A stretch of DNA of 64,000 nt from NCBI GenBank assembly GCA_029262555.1, contig JAJCZE010000003.1, positions 1 through 64,000 on the forward strand. Reading direction: 5' to 3'. This document shows, in pieces, positions 36,664 through 45,365 of the stretch. The notes below the pieces were generated by a model. That model did not search any database. It saw only the letters and a list, made by a program, of their open reading frames with translations, and was not told the origin of the DNA. The stretch's first letter is position 1; each line of letters begins with the position of its first letter. The DNA is from Candidatus Babelota bacterium. Lineage in GTDB: Bacteria; Babelota; Babeliae; Babelales; Vermiphilaceae. A program made the translations under genes and the position numbers.

Positions 36664-38052
36664 ATGTATCACAAGACTGCACACATTCATTTTATCGGAA
36701 TCGGCGGCATCGGCATGAGCGGCATCGCCACTATTTTGCGCTATCAAGGCTATCGTATCTCGGGATGTGATACAGACCTTGATCAGCCCAGCATAAAAAA
36801 GCTCCTAGAGCTTGGATGTACCGTATTTAAAGGCAACAACACCACACAGTGCCAAGATCCTTCAATCGACATCGTAGTTTATTCCTCGGCAATTCAAACA
36901 AATAACCCCGAAATCCAATCCGCACAAGCTCGATCGATCCCAACCATCCCACGGGCCTTAATGCTTGCCGAACTAATGCGGACCAAATATAGCGTTGCAA
37001 TCGCAGGATCTCATGGAAAAACTACAACCACCTCTTTAGTTTCTCATATACTCATCGAGGCGGCCCTTGATCCAACGGTAGTCATCGGTGGGCACCTCCA
37101 TGCCATCTCGCATAACGCTCGTATGGGAGAAGGCGATTTTCTTGTCGCTGAAGCAGATGAAAGTGATCGCTCACTCCTCCACCTACACGCTACGCTGGCA
37201 ATAGTCACCAATATCGATCTTGAACATTTGGAAACCTACAAAGACCTCGATGATATAAAGACCACCTTTCGGCAGTTTCTTTCTCATTTACCATTTTACG
37301 GATCGGCAATTCTTTGTATTGATGATAAAAACATACAATCACTTTTACCTATTCCGACCGTTAAAACTATCCTCTACGGCTTAAGTCCACGGGCAGATTG
37401 GTATGCCACCAATATCGAATTATTGCCGGATCATGCAATCTTTACACTGCACCACAAAAACTGCGATGAACCCCTTGGGCCCGTACGGCTTGCAATGCCA
37501 GGCAAGCACAACATTCTCAATGCGCTTGGCGCAATCGCCCTTGCTCAAGAGCTTCAAGTTCCACTCCCAACCATAAAAAAAGCGCTCGCAAGCTTTAAGG
37601 GAGTTGATCGAAGGTTTTCATTTAAAGGAACCTATAAAACAGCAGAATTATTTGATGATTACGGCCACCATCCAAAAGAAATTGAATGCACACTCGCCGT
37701 CGCCCGTAAGCGATCAAAAAATAAGCTTATTGTAGTATTTCAGCCTCATCGCTATAGCCGCACCCATACATTATGGCAATCATTTATCGAATCCTTCCTG
37801 AACAGCTCAATTGATCATTTGATTATTACCGATATTCATGCTGCCAGCGAGACCCCCATTCCAGGAGTCACAAGCAAACAATTTGCACAAACTCTCAAAA
37901 CATATAATCCATCGTTTTCAATATCATACACCCCACTCGATCCCGACTTTTGCACTATTAAACATGAAATCGATGCAGCAATCCAGGAAAAAGATCTCGT
38001 ATTATTTCTCGGAGCGGGAAAAATCAATCGGATTATCCCCACACTCACCTAG
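36664..38052 (+). CDS. murC: UDP-N-acetylmuramate-L-alanine ligase
   Basis: The 462-residue Mur ligase shows the N-terminal nucleotide fold (HFIGIGGIGMSGIATIL), the ATP site GSHGKTTTTSLV (about residues 116-127), the catalytic AEADESDRSLL and the late FQPHRYSRTHTL. It adds the first amino acid to UDP-MurNAc in peptidoglycan synthesis, which indicates that the organism makes, or made, a cell wall. It is not in a dcw cluster here. The C-terminus HEIDAAIQEKDLVLFLGAGKIN is typical. Confidence 0.94.
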   Translation: MYHKTAHIHFIGIGGIGMSGIATILRYQGYRISGCDTDLDQPSIKKLLELGCTVFKGNNTTQCQDPSIDIVVYSSAIQTNNPEIQSAQARSIPTIPRALMLAELMRTKYSVAIAGSHGKTTTTSLVSHILIEAALDPTVVIGGHLHAISHNARMGEGDFLVAEADESDRSLLHLHATLAIVTNIDLEHLETYKDLDDIKTTFRQFLSHLPFYGSAILCIDDKNIQSLLPIPTVKTILYGLSPRADWYATNIELLPDHAIFTLHHKNCDEPLGPVRLAMPGKHNILNALGAIALAQELQVPLPTIKKALASFKGVDRRFSFKGTYKTAELFDDYGHHPKEIECTLAVARKRSKNKLIVVFQPHRYSRTHTLWQSFIESFLNSSIDHLIITDIHAASETPIPGVTSKQFAQTLKTYNPSFSISYTPLDPDFCTIKHEIDAAIQEKDLVLFLGAGKINRIIPTLT

Positions 38053-38211
38053 TTTCTCATAGAAATAAATCATTTATTTTTTGAAAAGTTGCACCCATTC
38101 CCTTTTATACTAAAGATTGCCTCCTCAAACCTCATCCATCGCTCAAAATAAAAAAAGTTGCCGACCAAAAACCGCATATCACCTCAGACTTCATGCTTTT
38201 TATAAAAACCA

Positions 38212-38239
38212 TTGCAATCTGATTGATTCAAATTGTAAT
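38212..38239 (+). promoter_or_regulatory. Candidate promoter for the glycine-rich protein genes
   Basis: TTGCAA (38212-38217) and TGTAAT (38234-38239), spacing 16, lie about 30 bases before the start at 38271. The rest of the gap 38053-38211 shows no other feature I can support. Confidence 0.35.
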
Positions 38240-38270
38240 ATTTCATTAAGTGCTAAAAAAGGAGAGTGGT

Positions 38271-38678
38271 ATGAAGTTTCAAAATAAAAAGAATAACTTC
38301 GTTTCGTCGTTGCGCCCATTCGGCGCTGCGCTACTAATCATGGTGCTTGTAGTTGGCCTTTTTGGTAAGCGTCCAGCCCATGCTACCAGTGATCGTGCTA
38401 AAAAAGTAGCTGCTGTATTTATCGGCGGTGGAACAGGTGGTGGTATTGCTGCTATCGCAGGAAGTGCTAAATGGTTTCCGCTTGGATTTGCCGGCGGCGG
38501 ATTAGCTGCTGGATTAATTGCGCGCCATGTCATCAAAAAAAGAAGAGCACGCAGAGCGGCTCAAGCGCCCTATGAATCTCGTCGAACACGTTATCGTTCT
38601 CAACATGAAATGGATGACGTTCCAGATCTGCAAACCTATCCTGTGACGTCAACTCGCCGACACGTAAGAGTAAGATAG
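38271..38678 (+). CDS. Small glycine-rich exported or membrane protein
   Basis: I do not recognise a named family. The 135-residue product has a basic n-region, a hydrophobic segment (about residues 20-36) ending in a possible cleavage site AHA-TSD, then a second glycine-rich hydrophobic stretch (VAAVFIGGGTGGGIAAIAGSAKWFPLGFAGGGLAAGLIA-like, about 45-82) of glycine-zipper character, and a strongly basic tail (RHVIKKRRARRAAQ). The ATG at 38271 follows GGAGAG. The next gene has the same layout, suggesting a paralogous or co-functioning pair inserted in the envelope. Confidence 0.65.
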   Translation: MKFQNKKNNFVSSLRPFGAALLIMVLVVGLFGKRPAHATSDRAKKVAAVFIGGGTGGGIAAIAGSAKWFPLGFAGGGLAAGLIARHVIKKRRARRAAQAPYESRRTRYRSQHEMDDVPDLQTYPVTSTRRHVRVR

Positions 38679-38709
38679 TAATTATTAATATATCGTAAGG
38701 GGGAATAGT

Positions 38710-39234
38710 ATGAAGAAAAAACTGGTTATTAAAAGACGCTCACAAAGAATTAAACAAAGTAAAACAGCGTGGGATCGACGCTTAATGCACTCTCTCACTG
38801 TTGCGGTACTCTTTATCGCAGCATTTAGCCACAAAGCTGAAATGCGCGCTGATAATGGTAGCACTGGCCGTGGAATATTTGGTGGCGCAGCAACTGGTGC
38901 GCTTTTAGGTGGCGCTATTGGTGGAAGCGGAAGAGCTGCTGGTTTTGGAGCGCTTGGCGGGGCAGCGCTTGGTGGAATAATCGGAAGCTCACGCGGTAGT
39001 GATCCATATCGCAAATTAGATCGGCTCGAAAGCAAACTCGATAAACTGCAAACAAAGGCTGATAAATACCGCGCTGATATCAACAATGCATCTTCTGATC
39101 GCAGACGCGAACGCGCTCAAAATCGCCTCAGAAGAACTGAGGGCGATATTCAAACAACGCAAAATCAAATCAGCCGCATGAAAGAACGTCTTGGCGTACG
39201 CCAAGAACCAGTCCGTGGCGGTTATAACTACTAA
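38710..39234 (+). CDS. Glycine-zipper exported protein with coiled coil
   Basis: The 174-residue protein has a long basic n-region, a signal-like hydrophobic stretch (about residues 28-40, possible cleavage after MRA), a glycine zipper (GGAATGALLGGAIGG, GALGGAALGGIIG, about 58-95) and a charged coiled coil (LDRLESKLDKLQTKADKYRADI, about 101-160). Glycine zippers of this kind span or attach to membranes. Spacing of 31 bases from the previous gene and a GGGGG-type site suggest co-transcription. A hairpin terminator follows at 39263. No precise function can be given. Confidence 0.65.
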   Translation: MKKKLVIKRRSQRIKQSKTAWDRRLMHSLTVAVLFIAAFSHKAEMRADNGSTGRGIFGGAATGALLGGAIGGSGRAAGFGALGGAALGGIIGSSRGSDPYRKLDRLESKLDKLQTKADKYRADINNASSDRRRERAQNRLRRTEGDIQTTQNQISRMKERLGVRQEPVRGGYNY

Positions 39235-39262
39235 TTCGGGTAAACTCCCATCTCACCCACAT

Positions 39263-39300
39263 ACAGGCAGTTTCTCTTTAGAGAAATTGCCTGTATTTTC
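39263..39300 (+). terminator. Hairpin terminator after the glycine-zipper gene
   Basis: A 14-bp stem with one mismatch (39263-39276 with 39281-39294) encloses a TTTA loop and is followed by ATTTTCTCTT. Confidence 0.65.
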
Positions 39301-39302
39301 TC

Positions 39303-39331
39303 TTGAGTCTTGCCAAGGTAAAAAGTATAAA
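39303..39331 (+). promoter_or_regulatory. Promoter for the 39377 gene
   Basis: TTGAGT (39303-39308) and TATAAA (39326-39331) are 17 bases apart, immediately after the terminator and 45 bases before the ATG. Confidence 0.5.
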
Positions 39332-39376
39332 ACTATGATGATCAAAACTTTAAGTGAGAGTAAAAGGAGAATACTC

Positions 39377-39634
39377 ATGAAGCAATTAAAAATAGTTTTT
39401 CTTTTGCTTATTCCTTGCAGTCTGAACGCCGTAGAATCACAACTCAATATGAGCTTTCAATGCCGCTTTGGACCAGATAGCTTTATGTATAATGAGCCTC
39501 TTTATTTTAAAGATAAACCGAAAAAGAAAAAACCGCTCAAAAGTACTGGCCGCTACCGCGAGCAAGTGCGAAAAAGATTAAAAGCAACAAAAAGAAAGCG
39601 CCCTTTATTGCAATCACAACCAATTGAAAGATAA
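39377..39634 (+). CDS. Small exported basic protein
   Basis: The 85-residue product is unrecognised. It has a clear signal peptide (MKQLKIVFLLLIPCSLNAVES, cut near NA-VE) and a mature part rich in Lys/Arg (KDKPKKKKPLKSTGRYREQVRKRLKATKRKRP). The ATG at 39377 follows AAGGAGA; upstream codons in frame lie in the terminator. It abuts the next gene by a base, so the pair is likely an operon. The basic tail could bind nucleic acid or acidic surface polymers, a guess only. Confidence 0.65.
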   Translation: MKQLKIVFLLLIPCSLNAVESQLNMSFQCRFGPDSFMYNEPLYFKDKPKKKKPLKSTGRYREQVRKRLKATKRKRPLLQSQPIER

Positions 39635-40573
39635 ATGAAACCTGCATCAAAAAACATACTGCTTTTCCTGCTCATTGCACACACTACATCCCATAGCGTT
39701 ACGCTCGTATATAATCTTCGCGTACGCCGTATATTTGCAGTTGCAGCCGTCTTAGAGCGAATGAAGTCTCGAACTCTAGCAACGGCCGTTCCTATTTATT
39801 TTACTCGAAGCAGACCGCTTCTTGAGGAGTGCACCAATTTAAATGGATGTGAAAGACGACGTACTGGCGGAGCCATTATAAACCTTCGCCACGTACCGTC
39901 AAAGCATTGGTGGATTGCTGCAACCACAGCAATCGCAACCGATCATGGCACATTCACCGGATCAGATCCATTTAAAGCATCTCGAAGTGGATTAGATGAC
40001 TTAGTATTTACCGCTGGATATCGCCATTTTGCTGGAGATAATGTACAACTCGTTGCCTATGGGCTTGCTGGAATTCCCACTCGCAGAAAAGTCACACTCG
40101 AAGATAGGCACAGTCCTCTTTTAGGGACTCGCTTTTATAACATGGGAGTTGGTGGGGAAGTATCATATAGCTTTATTCGAGAACTCAAACGATCGTTCGC
40201 CACTATTGCACAAATTCGCTTCATTCATGGATTTAATCGATCTTGGTGCCCTATTTTACCTGCCGGATCTAAAATCCAACCAGGAAACAGCATTGATATG
40301 CTATTCACCGCACAATACCGAAAAAAACGCACAGTAATTGAAGGCGGATACGATGGCACATTCTTTACCAACCAAGCAATCATAACCCCAGTAGAAACCA
40401 TTAAAGCCGATACTGTATATCGGCATACCGGATACCTATCCCTTTCTCACGCAACCTTTGAAACCTTCTTAGGCAAACCAATCGTCTATGGTGCTGGATT
40501 CAATGCAAGCTACTCACCAAAAATTGAGTCTAAAACATTCTCATTCTGGATCCATGGAAGCATCGTTTTTTAA
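39635..40573 (+). CDS. Probable outer-membrane beta-barrel protein
   Basis: The 312-residue protein has a signal peptide (about residues 1-20). The rest shows alternating patterns typical of membrane beta strands with aromatic ends (HWWIAATTAIATDHGTF, VQLVAYGLAGIP, TVIEGGYDGTFFT, YRHTGYLSLSHATFETFL) and ends in Phe (SFWIHGSIVF), the usual C-terminal signal for BAM-dependent insertion. No family name can be given. It starts one base after the preceding stop. Confidence 0.65.
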   Translation: MKPASKNILLFLLIAHTTSHSVTLVYNLRVRRIFAVAAVLERMKSRTLATAVPIYFTRSRPLLEECTNLNGCERRRTGGAIINLRHVPSKHWWIAATTAIATDHGTFTGSDPFKASRSGLDDLVFTAGYRHFAGDNVQLVAYGLAGIPTRRKVTLEDRHSPLLGTRFYNMGVGGEVSYSFIRELKRSFATIAQIRFIHGFNRSWCPILPAGSKIQPGNSIDMLFTAQYRKKRTVIEGGYDGTFFTNQAIITPVETIKADTVYRHTGYLSLSHATFETFLGKPIVYGAGFNASYSPKIESKTFSFWIHGSIVF

Positions 40574-40644
40574 ACCCTTGTTTTCCACACCTCCTATTTA
40601 TTACTATTAGAATACACCACGATGCAAAAAAATAGGAAAAATGC

Positions 40645-41304
40645 ATGAAAAAGTTATTAGTTCTGGTGAGCCTACTTAGCTTCACCGCTCTTTATTCTCA
40701 AGTAGCAAAAAAAGTTGGCATGTTTTCAAAAAGAGCGCGAGCCTGCGCAAATCAAGCGAGCCTTAATTCACCTGAAGAAATTTCTAAATTTATCCGCGTT
40801 GAAACAATAGGTACAAAAAATAGATATAGGAATGCTCATCCTGAAGTCCTTTCCAAACACCTCAAAGCAAAAGAAAACGAAATAAAAGAACGTGCAAAAC
40901 AACAACAGCAAAGGCTCGAAAAAAATAAATGTACGCAAGAAGAAATCAAAGCTGGGCAAAAATTCGATCAGTTCAAATTTACGGCAATACATATAGGCGC
41001 TGGAGTAGGCGCTACACTTGCGGCAACAGCTGCTGGAGGAGCCGCTATAGGAGCCGCTCTACATGCATCCGAAAAAAAAATCAAAACTAAATACGGCGAA
41101 AATTGGCAAAATAAATGTGCAGAAATCGTGAAAGATAAAACAATGCCTCCAAGCTACCAATACGATTGTGAATTGATTCTTCAAGGAAAAGCCCAAAGGG
41201 AGGCGCGAAGAGAAGCGCGACAGGTTGAGATTATAAAAAGCCAAAATAAAAAACTCAGAGAGGGTCGTGCTCAGTGGAGTGGCACAAACCCACTTGCAGA
41301 ATGA
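40645..41304 (+). CDS. Exported coiled-coil protein with glycine/alanine-rich segment
   Basis: I do not recognise the family. The 219-residue protein has a signal peptide (MKKLLVLVSLLSFTALYSQV), a charged helical stretch (LKAKENEIKERAKQQQQRLEKN, about residues 74-95), a small-residue hydrophobic segment (IGAGVGATLAATAAGGAAIGAALH, about 117-140) and another basic helix. A pair of cysteines (NKCAEIV, YDCELIL) could form a disulfide in the periplasm. It ends at a bidirectional terminator. Confidence 0.6.
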   Translation: MKKLLVLVSLLSFTALYSQVAKKVGMFSKRARACANQASLNSPEEISKFIRVETIGTKNRYRNAHPEVLSKHLKAKENEIKERAKQQQQRLEKNKCTQEEIKAGQKFDQFKFTAIHIGAGVGATLAATAAGGAAIGAALHASEKKIKTKYGENWQNKCAEIVKDKTMPPSYQYDCELILQGKAQREARREARQVEIIKSQNKKLREGRAQWSGTNPLAE

Positions 41305-41330
41305 AAATAACTAAATAGATTCTATAAAAA

Positions 41331-41360
41331 AAAACGAGCGCTTTTAACGGCGCTCGTTTT
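41331..41360. terminator. Bidirectional terminator between 40645 gene and rplS
   Basis: An 11-bp stem AAAACGAGCGC/GCGCTCGTTTT (41331-41341 with 41350-41360) has an 8-base loop, and A/T runs on both sides serve convergent transcripts. Confidence 0.82.
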
Positions 41361-41384
41361 TAATAGTCATAATCACACAGCATT

Positions 41385-41822
41385 TTACTGCGCTGCAACC
41401 TCTTCAGTAGTTTTTGAAGCTGAAACAGCTTGCGCTGCTACTTTAGGAGCTTCAATTTTCTTTTCTCGTTTTTCTTTAATACGAGCTGCTTTACCAACGC
41501 GATCACGTACGTAGTAGAGCTTAGCACGACGAACATCGCCACGCTTAACGATAGTAATATCTTTTAGAATTGGAGAATGAAACGGAATAATACGCTCAAC
41601 AGGAATGTTGTGAGCGCCAATTTTACGAACAGTGAAGGAGCCAGACGCGCCTCTATGCTTGATAGCAATTACATCACCTTGAAATAACTGGATACGCTCT
41701 TTATCACCCTCTTTAATTCTCAGGTGAACTCCGATAGTATCTCCAATATTAAACTCGGGAAGAGATGCTTCTCTTTGCCCAACAGCGGTAATCGTTTCTT
41801 TTGTATAATCTTTAGCTTTCAT
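41385..41822 (-). CDS. rplS: Ribosomal protein bL19
   Basis: The 145-residue protein has [37 protein letters not shown] and [24 protein letters not shown], the L19 core at the subunit interface. The C-terminus carries an Ala/Lys/Glu-rich tail of about 30 residues beyond the usual end ([21 protein letters not shown]). It is the last gene of the ffh-rpsP-khpA-trmD-rplS cluster. Confidence 0.93.
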   Translation of the reverse strand: MKAKDYTKETITAVGQREASLPEFNIGDTIGVHLRIKEGDKERIQLFQGDVIAIKHRGASGSFTVRKIGAHNIPVERIIPFHSPILKDITIVKRGDVRRAKLYYVRDRVGKAARIKEKREKKIEAPKVAAQAVSASKTTEEVAAQ

Positions 41823-41885
41823 GGCGCCTGTCCTTGATAAATATCATGATAAAATGATCAGTTATACCTCTAATATAGCCTAAAA

Positions 41886-43208
41886 TCAGTCCACTGACAA
41901 TGTTTTTCCATACCGCTCATTAATCCCCAGCCAGCGATCAAAAATAGCCGCTGCTGCAGAACGAACCGATAAATGGTTAAAATCAGTAAACCCTTGTATT
42001 GGCCCCAACATATAATCGCATCGATCAACCACATCTGGCGCTAGTCCGGATCCGGTCCCTAAAACGATTAATACTGGCCTTTGCTCGCTCCATACCCGAT
42101 CTTGATCGTAGTATGAAATCTCTTTATCCCCACCAACATGCCGCGCAGAAGTGGCCAAAAGGAGCGGGGATTTCCCTTCTTTTTTCGTAATTTCTGCTAC
42201 TACCTCATCCAATGAATTGCTCACACATACTCTATTAAGAGCACTATGTCGTTGCTTATTGTACTCAATGCCAGAGCCCTTCTGCCAAAACGATAGAAAA
42301 TGCTGCGCAACTGCTTGTTGATCTTTTAATGGTGTAGAAATGAAAAAATTCTTAATGCCATACGTGCTTGAAGATCGAGCAATATCATGAATATCGATAG
42401 ACATTAATGATGTAGTTCCCGGCCGATTATCTGGCCCAACCAACACATCACCATGCATCAATACCACGTAATGTGGGGGAATATGCTCTGCAGCTTTATG
42501 CTTTTGCTCTTGAGTAAGTGCATAACTTTTCAGCCACGAAAAATGACTCAGGACTGATTTTTTTGCCGCTTCATTTGAACGCCAATCATCAATTGCTTTG
42601 TGATTGCCCGAACGTATTACTTCCGGCACCTTCATACCATGCCATTCAACAGGCTCAGTAAATTCAGGATAATCTACAAACGGCCCAGTAAATGAATCTG
42701 CATCCACCGATTCTTGTTTGCCAACCACGCCCGGAATAAATCGCAGCATGCCCTCCAAAAGCATCATGGCAGGAATATCACCCCCCATGAGTACAAAATC
42801 GCCTACCGATACAATCTCATCTGCATACTCTTTTTCTACGCGCGCATCCATACCCTCATAACGAGCAGGCAAAAGCATAAGGTGCCCTTTTTCAGTTGCC
42901 TTACGTGCAATCTCTTTGAGTAATGGTTGCGTTAATTTTTTGCCCTGAGGAGAAAAGAAAATTTTAAATGCCGGCCCATTCTTTTTTTCAAGCGTATCAA
43001 CCGCACATGCAACCACTTCAGGCTTAATAAGCATACCGCTTCCCGGCCCAAACGTAGGTGCATCGATTCGTTTTTTTGGCTCTGCGCAATCAAAAAAATT
43101 TAACGTAGAAATAGAAACGAAATCTCGTTCCTGTGCGCGTTTTACTAAACTGGTTTGTAAGAATGGTGTATACAGTTCGTCAAAAACTGTAGCGATAGAA
43201 ATTTTCAT
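41886..43208 (-). CDS. trmD: tRNA (guanine37-N1)-methyltransferase TrmD fused to a second SPOUT-type domain
   Basis: At 440 residues this is about 200 longer than ordinary TrmD. Residues 1-235 hold TrmD: the start MKISIATVFDELYTPF, IDAPTFGPGSGML, RYEGMDARV and the knot region VLMGGDIPAMMLLEGMLRF, and RSGNHKAIDDWR. After a short linker, residues 247-430 form a second SAM-binding SPOUT-like fold (YVVLMHGDVLVGPDN, LGTGSGLAPDVVDRC, DFNHLSVRSAAAAIFDRWLG), like the RNA methyltransferase domain of the PF09936 type seen alone or fused to TrmD in some bacteria. TrmD methylates G37 to prevent frameshifting; the second domain's target is unknown. It follows khpA by 5 bases. rimM, usual in this cluster, is absent. 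Confidence 0.85.
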   Translation of the reverse strand: MKISIATVFDELYTPFLQTSLVKRAQERDFVSISTLNFFDCAEPKKRIDAPTFGPGSGMLIKPEVVACAVDTLEKKNGPAFKIFFSPQGKKLTQPLLKEIARKATEKGHLMLLPARYEGMDARVEKEYADEIVSVGDFVLMGGDIPAMMLLEGMLRFIPGVVGKQESVDADSFTGPFVDYPEFTEPVEWHGMKVPEVIRSGNHKAIDDWRSNEAAKKSVLSHFSWLKSYALTQEQKHKAAEHIPPHYVVLMHGDVLVGPDNRPGTTSLMSIDIHDIARSSSTYGIKNFFISTPLKDQQAVAQHFLSFWQKGSGIEYNKQRHSALNRVCVSNSLDEVVAEITKKEGKSPLLLATSARHVGGDKEISYYDQDRVWSEQRPVLIVLGTGSGLAPDVVDRCDYMLGPIQGFTDFNHLSVRSAAAAIFDRWLGINERYGKTLSVD

Positions 43209-43213
43209 AGCCG

Positions 43214-43444
43214 CTATCGTGCAACGTCAACAGCTATTTTTTTATTTTCAGTAGAAGCAGCGTTCACGAGCATGCGAATAGATTTAATAATCTGCCCTTC
43301 TCTACCAATAACCTTACCGCGATCTTGTTCATTCACGGTAATTTCAACAACGTCTCTTTCTCCCGATGTATCAAGTGCAATCTGCACATCATCAGGATGA
43401 TTAACGAGTTGCTTTACAATGTAAGCAACTAATTCTTTTATCAT
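43214..43444 (-). CDS. khpA: KH-domain RNA-binding protein KhpA
   Basis: The 76-residue protein is one type-2 KH domain with ITVNEQDRGKVIGREGQIIKSIRML, the GxxG loop (about residues 45-50) included. KhpA with KhpB binds many RNAs in bacteria. It lies between rpsP and trmD, the typical place when the gene is present. Confidence 0.88.
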   Translation of the reverse strand: MIKELVAYIVKQLVNHPDDVQIALDTSGERDVVEITVNEQDRGKVIGREGQIIKSIRMLVNAASTENKKIAVDVAR

Positions 43445-43459
43445 GCGCTACCTTGTATG

Positions 43460-43825
43460 TTACGCCGAAGTTGTAGTTTGCTCTGCAGGAGCTTGCTCTT
43501 TTGCAGCTTCTTTTTTAGGCGCTGCTTTAGGAGCGGCAGCTTTTTTTACAGGAGCTTTAGCAGCTGGTTTTGATTCAACTTTTGCAGCTTTCTTTTTTGC
43601 AAGACGATACAATTTTTTAGCAGTATCAGAAGGCTGTGCACCTTTTTGAATCCATGCATCATAGCGTTCTGCATCAAAACGAACAAGCTCACCTTTAATT
43701 GCATCGTATGTACCGATGTTTTCAAGGCATTCACCGTCACGTTTTTTACGTGAATCAACCGCTACTACACGGAAAAATGGTTTGTGTTTGGTGCCAATAC
43801 GAGAAAGACGAATAGCAACAGGCAT
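43460..43825 (-). CDS. rpsP: Ribosomal protein bS16
   Basis: The protein has 121 residues from the ATG at 43825 (MPVAIRLSRIGTKHKPFFRVVAVDSR). Residues 1-80 are the S16 core ending in RYDAWIQKGAQPSDTA; the rest is a Lys/Ala-rich tail (AKVESKPAAKAPVKKAAAPK). The longer frame upstream overlaps the ffh stop and has no ribosome site. Similar basic tails occur in some phyla. Confidence 0.92.
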   Translation of the reverse strand: MPVAIRLSRIGTKHKPFFRVVAVDSRKKRDGECLENIGTYDAIKGELVRFDAERYDAWIQKGAQPSDTAKKLYRLAKKKAAKVESKPAAKAPVKKAAAPKAAPKKEAAKEQAPAEQTTTSA

Positions 43826-43856
43826 ATTGAAAATCCTTAGCGTTATATATATATAT

Positions 43857-45194
43857 TTACTTATTGAAGAGGTTACGTAATCCACCTGATTTCTTTACTA
43901 GTTTAGCATACTGCTGCATTTGATCAAATCGAGAAAGCAATTTATTTACCTCAGAGACCCCAACTCCAGCCCCTTTTGCCACTCTTTGCTTGCGAGAATC
44001 ATTCAAAACGCGCGGATAGACGCGCTCTTTGAGCGTCATAGAGCTAATTATGGCCCGAAATTGCACCATTTCCCGCTGCCCCTGTTCAAGGGCCCCTTCG
44101 GGAATTTGAGCACTTCCCATACCAGGAATATACTTCATTACCGAGGAAAGCGATCCCAAACGATTGACCATATCCATCTGCTGGGCAAAATCATTCAACG
44201 TCATTTTACCTTGTTCAAATGAGTTGGTCATCTGATCTTGCTCACTTTTTTTGATTTTTTGCTCTGCCTGCTCAATAAGGGTCTTAATATCCCCCATTCC
44301 AAGCATTCGGCCAGCTACCCGCTCAGGATGAAATTGATCAAGATTTTCAACTTTTTCACCCGTACCAATAAAAATAATCGGTTTTTTCAGGGCATAGCGA
44401 AACGAAAACGCTGCGCCACCGCGACTATCGCTATCAGTTTTTGAAAGAATAGCCGACTGAAATCCAATCGCTTGATCAAATGCACGCGCAACGGCAAGGG
44501 ATTCTTGGCCAGTCATCGCATCTAATACGAGCAACTTTTGCTTTGGCTGCAACTCACGATCAATCGCTTGTAACTCTTGCAGCATTGGGCTATCAACATG
44601 CAATCGCCCTGCCGTATCGAGCAGCATAATTTCATATCGATTATCTCTCCAATAACGCTGAATTTCTAATGCAGCCTCAAGCGGATCTGTTGATTGCGCT
44701 CGATAAAAATCTACGCCTGCTTGTCCCGCCACCACTTGCAATTGATCAACTGCCGCTGGACGATAAAAGTCTACGGATGCTACTAAAATACGTCGCGATT
44801 TATTTCGTTTTTCTGCTTCTTTTTTCAAAAAATAGGCAAGTTTTGCAATGGTGGTTGTTTTACCCGATCCCTGCAATCCCATTACCATCAGAGCCGAAGG
44901 AATCGTTACTGAAAACGAACGGTTATCATCACCACCTAAAAATGTAAGCAATTTATCATTTACTACTTTTAATAATTGCTCTTGCGGCTTTAAGCTTCCA
45001 ATCAATTTTTTACCCACAAGCTCATCGCTTACCGACTGCGTAAATTGTTCAACCAAATCATACGGCACATCAGCAGAAAGCAACGCATCTTTTACTTGCG
45101 CAATCGCTTCATCTACCGATGCTTGATCGAGTGTTTTTTTACCGGAAAAAGATGAAAAAATAGAAGAGAATTTTTGTGATAAAAAATCAAACAT
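43857..45194 (-). CDS. ffh: Signal recognition particle protein Ffh
   Basis: The 445-residue GTPase has an N domain (about residues 1-95), a G domain with GLQGSGKTTTIAKLA (G1), DTAGRL (G3), SKTDSDSRGG (G4) and GTGEKVENL, and a helical M domain (about 300-445, IPGMGSAQIPEGALEQG and RVLNDSRKQRVAKGAGVGVSEVN) that binds 4.5S RNA and signal sequences. It targets nascent membrane proteins to SecY. It leads the rpsP-trmD cluster, with a promoter of its own at 45237. Confidence 0.94.
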   Translation of the reverse strand: MFDFLSQKFSSIFSSFSGKKTLDQASVDEAIAQVKDALLSADVPYDLVEQFTQSVSDELVGKKLIGSLKPQEQLLKVVNDKLLTFLGGDDNRSFSVTIPSALMVMGLQGSGKTTTIAKLAYFLKKEAEKRNKSRRILVASVDFYRPAAVDQLQVVAGQAGVDFYRAQSTDPLEAALEIQRYWRDNRYEIMLLDTAGRLHVDSPMLQELQAIDRELQPKQKLLVLDAMTGQESLAVARAFDQAIGFQSAILSKTDSDSRGGAAFSFRYALKKPIIFIGTGEKVENLDQFHPERVAGRMLGMGDIKTLIEQAEQKIKKSEQDQMTNSFEQGKMTLNDFAQQMDMVNRLGSLSSVMKYIPGMGSAQIPEGALEQGQREMVQFRAIISSMTLKERVYPRVLNDSRKQRVAKGAGVGVSEVNKLLSRFDQMQQYAKLVKKSGGLRNLFNK

Positions 45195-45236
45195 GCTGCA
45201 ATATCCTTATATCATTGTAAAACCGTTACAGAAGTT

Positions 45237-45265
45237 AGTATAGCATGATCTGATTGCAGTGAAAA
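45237..45265 (-). promoter_or_regulatory. Promoter of the ffh cluster
   Basis: On the minus strand TTTTCA (45260-45265) and TATACT (45237-45242) are 17 bases apart, with TGC directly before the -10 box (extended -10). It lies about 43 bases before the ffh ATG. Confidence 0.5.
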
Positions 45266-45365
45266 CTGTTGATCACTCCGCTCTTTCTTGACTTTAACGC
45301 AAGAATATTTAGGCTGATGCAGAATCATAACTAGCTCCATCACCCCCTTCAATCGGCATATTCAA

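Noticed and set aside
43844-43855. Short (TA)n tract between rpsP and ffh
   Set aside because: Only about six repeats, within an AT-rich gap; no evidence for phase variation.
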